64,000 nucleotides of DNA from the NCBI GenBank assembly GCA_029719485.1, contig CP120722.1, forward strand, positions 3,286,001 through 3,350,000, in the 5' to 3' direction. Origin of the DNA: Kiritimatiellota bacterium B12222. Lineage in GTDB: Bacteria; Verrucomicrobiota; Kiritimatiellia; SS1-B-03-39; UBA6053. Made by a program: the position numbers and the translations under genes. Positions 62,911 to 64,000 of this stretch are shown in pieces. The notes beneath the pieces are model-generated. The model searched no databases, had not been told where the DNA came from, and saw only the letters and a program-made list of their open reading frames with translations. Within the stretch, counting starts at the first letter, position 1; each line of letters starts with the position of its first letter.

Positions 62911-63273
62911 TCACTCTATTGAGACTCCAAGGTCAATATATTGCATACAGTCTTCACAGACAAGAACCATGCACTCTTCTGATGGAGGTGAAGGGTTTTT
63001 CGGTTCAAGGTATTTCTTTTTCATCCTCTTCTTGCAGGATGGGCATTGTCGGGAAATAAAAAAATCAAATCGAAAGAGCGCAAAGATCCCTAGCGCCATT
63101 ATGAACCCCATGAAATATGTTCCGGGTGCACCAACTAAATTTCGAGACTGTAACTCTGATAAAATCAAAAAAATTGCAATTATGCCAATGAACATTGATA
63201 ACTTCCCGAAAATCAAACGTAAGAAGTAGTATTTGATGCTTCCGGCGAGTTTGTATGATTCAATTTCTTTCAT
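62911..63273 (-). CDS. Cassette-encoded membrane protein with CxxC zinc-ribbon-like tail
   Basis: The protein has 120 residues. Two TM helices (FGKLSMFIGIIAIFLILS and TYFMGFIMALGIFALFRF) are followed by RQCPSCKKRMKKKY and VLVCEDCMQY, two CxxC pairs about 28 residues apart that could bind a metal. No family recognised. Cassette 7. Confidence 0.6.
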   Translation of the reverse strand: MKEIESYKLAGSIKYYFLRLIFGKLSMFIGIIAIFLILSELQSRNLVGAPGTYFMGFIMALGIFALFRFDFFISRQCPSCKKRMKKKYLEPKNPSPPSEECMVLVCEDCMQYIDLGVSIE

Positions 63274-63280
63274 TTCCTAT

Positions 63281-63339
63281 ACAGAACGTTTAGATGATCG
63301 GACCGCGTACTCGCGGTTCGATCGATGTTATTGTTGTCT
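63281..63339 (-). repeat. attC site 2
   Basis: R' ACAGAAC (63281-63287), R'' GTTGTCT (63333-63339, plus strand). Core GATCGGACCGCG...CGCGGTTCGATC. R'' is the exact complement of the R' of site 1 (AGACAAC). The stop codon of the cassette 8 gene lies inside the site. Confidence 0.95.
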
Positions 63340-63687
63340 ATCCTCATCAATTTGTTGAATCATAGCTATAACGATTTTGGCTTCAGCACGTGGTTTAATA
63401 AGTTGAATCAAGCAGTAAACAAAAGCAAATAAGTTAACCGTAAAAATCATATATCCCAAGGTAATCGAAATGCTTTCCTGAATTGCAGACAATTTTATAA
63501 ATTCAGGTGAAGCTCCCGATATTAACTCCATCTCAAGAACTTGCACTATTAAATATTTTGTCCGAACGAGTGCTAAGCATGCCATAACCCCAAAAAACAA
63601 CATCAATATTGGCCATACAACAAATCGATACCGAAGTTCGCGTTTAAGTTTATGGTGGAGTGCGTCAATTTCGGGGGTTCGTTCCAT
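63328..63687 (-). CDS. Cassette-encoded two-TM membrane protein
   Basis: The protein has 119 residues. TM helices at about 21-42 (RFVVWPILMLFFGVMACLAL) and 73-95 (ITLGYMIFTVNLFAFVYCLI) are separated by a polar loop with GASPEFIKLSAIQESIS. The N-terminus is charged and helical. No family recognised. Its last codons and stop lie inside attC 2. Cassette 8. Confidence 0.58.
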   Translation of the reverse strand: MERTPEIDALHHKLKRELRYRFVVWPILMLFFGVMACLALVRTKYLIVQVLEMELISGASPEFIKLSAIQESISITLGYMIFTVNLFAFVYCLIQLIKPRAEAKIVIAMIQQIDEDRQQ

Positions 63688-63700
63688 TATTAAATTCTCC

Positions 63701-63761
63701 AGACAACGTCTAGGCGCTGCGGACCCGAAGTATGAGGGTTCGCAGGCGTTTTTGGTTGGGA
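63701..63761 (-). repeat. attC site 1
   Basis: R' AGACAAC (63701-63707), R'' GTTGGGA (63755-63761, plus strand). Nearly identical to site 4 in its stem. The matching R' for this R'' (expected TCCCAAC, plus strand) would be outside the window to the right. Confidence 0.92.
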
Positions 63762-63771
63762 TTATATCTTT

Positions 63772-64000
63772 TCATCGTTTTACCCATTGTTTTACCCAAG
63801 ATTGCGCCTCACTTTTTGCTGAATTAAGTGAGTCAGTTTCTCCGCCAAATATTGCACAGCCGATATCTTCATGGAACATGGCCCAGGAGTACATGCCTTG
63901 ATTCGTAGATCGCCCGATTTGGGATGAAACTTTCGAGCCTTCTATATCTCCATAATAGTATTCTGATTTCCCGTCTGTCATTCGCCAGGCGATATTCATT
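63772..64000 (-). CDS. Partial cassette-encoded hypothetical protein
   Basis: The frame ends at 63772 and is open to the right edge; an ATG at 63999 may or may not be the start. Visible residues include YYYGDIEGSKVSSQIGRSTN, MYSWAMFHEDIGCAIFGGET and SEAQSWVKQWVKR. No family recognised. Cassette 9 continues beyond the window. Confidence 0.5.
   Translation of the reverse strand, partial: MNIAWRMTDGKSEYYYGDIEGSKVSSQIGRSTNQGMYSWAMFHEDIGCAIFGGETDSLNSAKSEAQSWVKQWVKR

Larger units (their letters stand above)
59787..64000 (-). mobile_element. Integron gene-cassette array (no integrase in window)
   Basis: Small minus-strand genes alternate with nine imperfect palindromes of 49-61 bp that fit attC: an R' box at the left end, a stem-loop core and an R'' box at the right. 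In five successive cassettes the 7-nt R'' is the exact reverse complement of the R' at that cassette's own start (AGACAAC/GTTGTCT, ACAGAAC/GTTCTGT, TCACAAC/GTTGTGA, ATTCAAC/GTTGAAT, AGCGAAC/GTTCGCT, plus-strand readings). This is how circularised cassettes behave. A sixth pair matches 6 of 7. Gene direction implies attI and any integrase lie beyond the right edge. The array is not closed on that side. Confidence 0.92.

Noticed and set aside
59452-64000. Integron integrase gene within the window
   Set aside because: No frame shows the tyrosine-recombinase R...HxxR...Y pattern. Cassette direction indicates that it would be to the right.
1-64000. tRNA and rRNA genes
   Set aside because: I looked for T-loop and anticodon-stem patterns and for conserved rRNA segments and saw none; a covariance search would settle this.

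Overview
The window looks like a chromosomal segment of a free-living Gram-negative bacterium, most likely of the Verrucomicrobiota (Opitutae-like). The assignment is an inference. It rests on a PEP-CTERM exported protein, an aroQ-accB-accC cluster, paired Gfo/Idh/MocA oxidoreductases with a sugar isomerase, a LamG-type secreted protein, abundant short palindromic repeats, and small ORF-like repeats of a kind I associate with that phylum. I saw no rRNA or tRNA gene.

Layout. 0-4.6 kb: a partial gene at the left edge, then a three-gene operon (MotA/TolQ/ExbB-like membrane protein, single-TM protein, large exported protein) of unknown role. 4.6-8.6 kb: an AraC regulator divergent from a sugar-catabolism operon (two Gfo/Idh/MocA oxidoreductases and a TIM-barrel isomerase) that ends in a strong terminator. 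8.6-11.4 kb: hemL, a GH43 remnant and transaldolase. 11.5-18.1 kb: a complete type II-C CRISPR-Cas locus on the minus strand (cas9-cas1-cas2, a tracrRNA located here by its anti-repeat and terminator, and 19 repeats). 18.3-23.4 kb: a tandem glycine riboswitch, gcvP, gcvT and a small phosphodiesterase. 23.4-32.3 kb (minus): rapA-like helicase, permease, methyltransferase, aroQ, accB, accC, PfkB kinase and an exported hydrolase. 32.4-38.9 kb: PPK2, a nucleoside phosphorylase pair, a seven-fold 83-bp tandem repeat and a GH94 phosphorylase.

38.8-50.4 kb is looser: small metabolic and hypothetical genes, a decayed MFS transporter, repeats and long intergenic stretches. 50.4-59.5 kb is accessory: an IetAS-type defence pair (AAA+ ATPase plus subtilisin-like protease) with a small coiled-coil gene upstream, a VapBC-like toxin-antitoxin pair between two copies of a LysR gene (one truncated), a divergent LysR/SDR pair and a PEP-CTERM protein.

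59.8 kb to the right edge is an integron gene-cassette array. Nine attC sites separate small minus-strand genes. In five consecutive cassettes the 7-nt R'' box is the exact reverse complement of the R' box at the other end of the same cassette, which is the signature expected of integrase-mobilised cassettes. No integrase gene is in the window. Cassette orientation places attI/intI beyond the right edge, if it exists. Several cassette products look like immunity, membrane or exported proteins.

Together, the window combines housekeeping metabolism (heme, fatty-acid precursor, glycine, nucleosides, polyphosphate) with a concentration of defence and mobile-gene modules: CRISPR-Cas9, IetAS, VapBC and integron cassettes.
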